A stretch of DNA of 64,000 nt from Flammeovirgaceae bacterium UBA1842 (GTDB lineage Bacteria > Bacteroidota > Bacteroidia > Cytophagales > Cyclobacteriaceae): NCBI GenBank assembly GCA_002338655.1, contig DDIU01000010.1, positions 5,839-69,838 of the forward strand. The letters run 5' to 3'. Positions within the stretch are counted from its first letter, which is position 1. Every line of letters begins with the position of its first letter. The notes beneath the pieces are model-generated. The model did no database searches. It was not told the DNA's origin and saw only the letters and a list, made by a program, of their open reading frames with translations. Position numbers and translations under genes: made by a program. Positions 61,802-64,000 of this stretch are shown here, piece by piece.

Positions 61802-62350
61802 ATGCCATTTCTACCTATTAGTAAAGTTGATAAATTCCGTCAGGATCAAGAGCATAGGCGGGAAGACATTATCGACATCAAATTTCCTTCCGAACTAAAT
61901 AGTACAAATAAACACGGATACAAGGAAATATTAATATTTGTTGTTGATGATGATCCAGTGTTTATGCAAATCCTCAATACTCATTTTTCAAAATTGGCAC
62001 TACCTTCCCACTCTGGCGAGACCTATATATTTAAAGTACGTAACTATGCCACAGGTAGAAGCTGTATCAATGAGCTCGACCGCAAACCAGACCTAATCTT
62101 CTTAAATTATTTCATCAATAAGGGCATGCCCAACGTGATCACGGGCATAGATACCCTTAATAAAATCATCGATATCAACCCGAATCAAAAGGTGCTTATC
62201 CTTGATGACTTAAATGAGAACCTTCGCGGTGCATTCGTTGAAAATGGCCTTCGTGATTATATCTCAAAAGATTTAAGTGCGTTGGAAGAACTCAACCACA
62301 CCATACTAGAGATTCTAGAAGGAGATCTTAAGGATAGCCCATTTAGCTAG
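61802..62350 (+). CDS. Atypical response-regulator receiver protein
   Basis: 182 residues: a 40-residue N-terminal extension, then a single receiver-like domain with no output domain. Acidic pocket VVDDDP is present (residues 48-52), and the conserved Lys in YISKDL (K156). The phospho-acceptor position reads LIFLNYFIN, so the Asp is replaced by Asn (N102), and the Ser/Thr position reads LILDDL. This looks like a pseudo-receiver that works without phosphorylation. No kinase gene is adjacent. Function unknown. Confidence 0.8.
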   Translation: MPFLPISKVDKFRQDQEHRREDIIDIKFPSELNSTNKHGYKEILIFVVDDDPVFMQILNTHFSKLALPSHSGETYIFKVRNYATGRSCINELDRKPDLIFLNYFINKGMPNVITGIDTLNKIIDINPNQKVLILDDLNENLRGAFVENGLRDYISKDLSALEELNHTILEILEGDLKDSPFS

Positions 62351-62483
62351 GTGTCCCACCATATTGAAACGCATGATCATGATACGATTATATAAATCAG
62401 GTTTATTTCGAAACTGAAGAGGGATGAGATCACACTTTGTTATTGAACAATTTTGTTCGGATTGAAAGATTAATAAAATCGAA

Positions 62484-62876
62484 TTAATCGGTACTCAATA
62501 ACTCAAATGGATTGGTAATTGTACGTTTCCCAAAGCGATTTAATAAAGCAAGCAAATCGTTTTCTTTAATCCCTTCCTCCAAAATAGCATTCTTGACTTT
62601 TGTTCGAGCCAATGAAGGGATACGAGAAGAGAAAAATGGCCATAATTCCTCGCTTTTATATTTTTTGTTGATATCTGGAAAAGTTGCTAATGGTTTAATT
62701 CCATGATTTTCCTTGAACTCTTCAGTATAAACAAACATCCAATGTGGTTCTTTATAAGATAAACGACCTACTTCCATATCATCCAGCATTAGCTTAAACG
62801 ATGCCTCTTTATTCTTTTCCACCAAAAGTTTTCGGTGAGAAGAAGAGGTTAGATATTTTTTAAGTTTGTTGATCAT
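62484..62876 (-). CDS. HipA N-terminal domain-like protein (HipS-like)
   Basis: 130 residues. It resembles the N-terminal subdomain of HipA, free-standing as in HipS: LMLDDMEVGRLSY near 29-41, FVYTEEFKENHG near 48-59, KPLATFP near 61-67, and EELWPFFSSRIP near 77-88, parallel to the family's PLSxxMP and FF-x-x-LLPE pattern. In HipBST systems HipS is the antitoxin of HipT. Here it is encoded after the kinase and its ATG overlaps the kinase stop (ATGA). No HipB-like gene is visible inside the window. Confidence 0.75.
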   Translation of the reverse strand: MINKLKKYLTSSSHRKLLVEKNKEASFKLMLDDMEVGRLSYKEPHWMFVYTEEFKENHGIKPLATFPDINKKYKSEELWPFFSSRIPSLARTKVKNAILEEGIKENDLLALLNRFGKRTITNPFELLSTD

Positions 62877-63892
62877 TTAATTTCTTTGAAAAGATATTCA
62901 AAACGTAAAGATATACATTTTACTACTAATTCAACTCGCACAGGACTTAATAAAGGTTGGAACTCATCATAAATTAACTCTTTACATCTCTTTAAATTGC
63001 CAGTATTAATTAAACCATTTACAACATCTTTAGTTCCTTCAAATTTATTAGAATAAAGAATTTTTACAATATCAAAATGGTTACAATCTGATTTTTTTTC
63101 AATTCCTATCTTTGGTCTACTCCTAATTATATAGTTATTGAGCATTTGATTCATTTGGTTTGAATCCTTACTAATGTTTTTTATGTGTTCTTCTGACCTA
63201 TTCCAAAATAACGCTCTTGCTGTATCGTAAATTGGTGAGAATATAGGTTGGTGTTTATTTCCAAGATGTTTTAAAACACCCCAATTATAAAAATGACGGT
63301 CATTATTGCCAATTATAGCGTCAAATACTAGCATCTTGGTAAATTCAATAAAGATATCCTCTCCCTGATGTGGATAGATGTATTTTAACGTTTCATGAGT
63401 AAAGCTAATAGTAAAGAATTCTCTTGCCCGTTGGTCTGCTTCTACCTGTTCAACAAAATCCCTGTCTCCTAAATACCCCCAATAAAGCTCTGCACCATGT
63501 TCTAACAACTGGTGTTTATCATGTCTGAAAAGTTTGCTGAAAAATCGTATTTGCCCATTCACAAAATATAGCTTAGACTCGGCCATATTCAAATCAAGAC
63601 AGTAACCTAATCGATTTAGCAGGAATTCAGTTATTGACTCATGGGGATACCATTTATGTCCAGTTTTGGCAATGTATATTGGCCATTTAGAAGGTTTATC
63701 AATTTGTTTTTTACCACTTTTATATTCATAGACCCGAAGTAGGTCTTTAGGTGCATCCCCACCTACAGAAATGCCTTTTATTATACGATAATGATTGTCT
63801 TTCAAAATGGGAATTCTCCCAATAAGCCTCTTGTTATCTCCAGATGTGTTTACAGTATTCTCTCTTTTTAATTTTTTATGGACTATCCTCAT
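62873..63892 (-). CDS. HipA-like serine/threonine kinase, lacking the N-terminal subdomain (HipT-like)
   Basis: 339 residues. A glycine-containing loop ISVGGDAPKD (41-50) corresponds to the ATP-binding loop, IAK (K76) to the ATP lysine, HESITEFLLNRLG to the following helix. The catalytic motif IIGNNDRHFYNWG (193-205) and metal-binding SPIYDTAR (219-226) are intact. The missing N-terminal part of HipA is supplied by the next gene. So it looks like an active HipT-type kinase; targets (for example a tRNA synthetase) are unknown. The window ends 108 bp upstream, so an upstream partner may lie outside. Confidence 0.8.
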   Translation of the reverse strand: MRIVHKKLKRENTVNTSGDNKRLIGRIPILKDNHYRIIKGISVGGDAPKDLLRVYEYKSGKKQIDKPSKWPIYIAKTGHKWYPHESITEFLLNRLGYCLDLNMAESKLYFVNGQIRFFSKLFRHDKHQLLEHGAELYWGYLGDRDFVEQVEADQRAREFFTISFTHETLKYIYPHQGEDIFIEFTKMLVFDAIIGNNDRHFYNWGVLKHLGNKHQPIFSPIYDTARALFWNRSEEHIKNISKDSNQMNQMLNNYIIRSRPKIGIEKKSDCNHFDIVKILYSNKFEGTKDVVNGLINTGNLKRCKELIYDEFQPLLSPVRVELVVKCISLRFEYLFKEIK

Positions 63893-64000
63893 TATAAATA
63901 AATTGTCATTATGAAATCTATTTACAATTCAGATAAAATCAAATTAATTTATTTTAAATCCTAATTAATTGTAGAGGAACCTTTTCTTGTCCAGATATCA

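Noticed and set aside
63893..64000. hipB-like gene at the right edge
   Set aside because: The minus-strand frames here are broken by stops within 15 codons; nothing identifiable remains inside the window.

Overview
The window is about 64 kb of AT-rich chromosome from a member of the Bacteroidota, most likely the order Cytophagales (Fulvivirga/Marivirga-like). This rests on a PorQ-type protein of type IX secretion, a subtilase with a type IX-style C-terminal sorting domain, DUF4421, GH3-like, WG-repeat and PafA-like proteins, few recognisable Shine-Dalgarno sequences, and promoter elements of the Bacteroidota form TTTG-N19-TAnnTTTG (clearest before the tRNA gene). No rRNA, insertion sequence, CRISPR array or prophage module was seen. 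Most of the window is ordinary core genome.

Layout. 1-336: start of a LysE-type exporter cut by the window edge. 447-6389 (minus): a tight operon lon, porQ, hslU, DUF4421. 6574-9557 (plus): an OmpA/PD40 envelope protein, an ECF sigma factor and its overlapping membrane partner. 9626-14395 (minus): rseP, dxr, a four-helix-bundle gene inside an old tandem duplication, and a GH3-like gene, with AT-rich repeats between them. 14681-16920 (plus): an AlkD-like glycosylase and an HtrA protease. 16954-24272 (minus): FtsX-type permease with PadR regulator, a secreted propeller-like protein, LpxH, FtsH, RsfS. 24313-30086: BirA, glutaminase, a TapB-like secreted protein, an NtrC-type regulator with its histidine kinase, acyl carrier protein. 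30083-37316: small accessory genes (Cys-rich, YopX, VF530), an MFS transporter, a giant DUF4011-type SF1 helicase, a ComEA-like protein. 37605-43271 (plus): HemA, S1/P1 nuclease, DUF2461, the subtilase. 43333-57383 (mostly minus): two tandem M57 metalloproteases, ExoIII, truncated hemoglobin, FloA/NfeD, two WG-repeat proteins, an NSS transporter with a 35-residue MetS-like subunit, and a PafA-like phosphatase. 57534-61623: tRNA-Pro and its relic copy, a 30-residue membrane ORF, ArsR regulator with a HAD phosphatase, proline-catabolic PruA. 61802-63892: a receiver protein lacking its phospho-acceptor Asp, and a split HipA-like kinase pair at the right edge.

How the genes work together. The window is rich in protein quality control (Lon, HslU, FtsH, RseP, HtrA) and in envelope and secretion functions (PorQ, OmpA/PD40, sorting-domain subtilase, LpxH). 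The ECF sigma factor lies convergent to rseP and near an HtrA protease, the components of an envelope-stress cascade, but a link between them is only inferred.

The observations most worth a second look are the split HipA pair in kinase-first order, the 255-bp duplication carrying a dead 3' end of the four-helix-bundle gene, the tRNA-Pro with an A34 (AGG) anticodon and a 19-bp copy of its 3' end, porQ sandwiched between two AAA+ protease genes, and the very small ORFs at 51434-51541 and 58007-58099.
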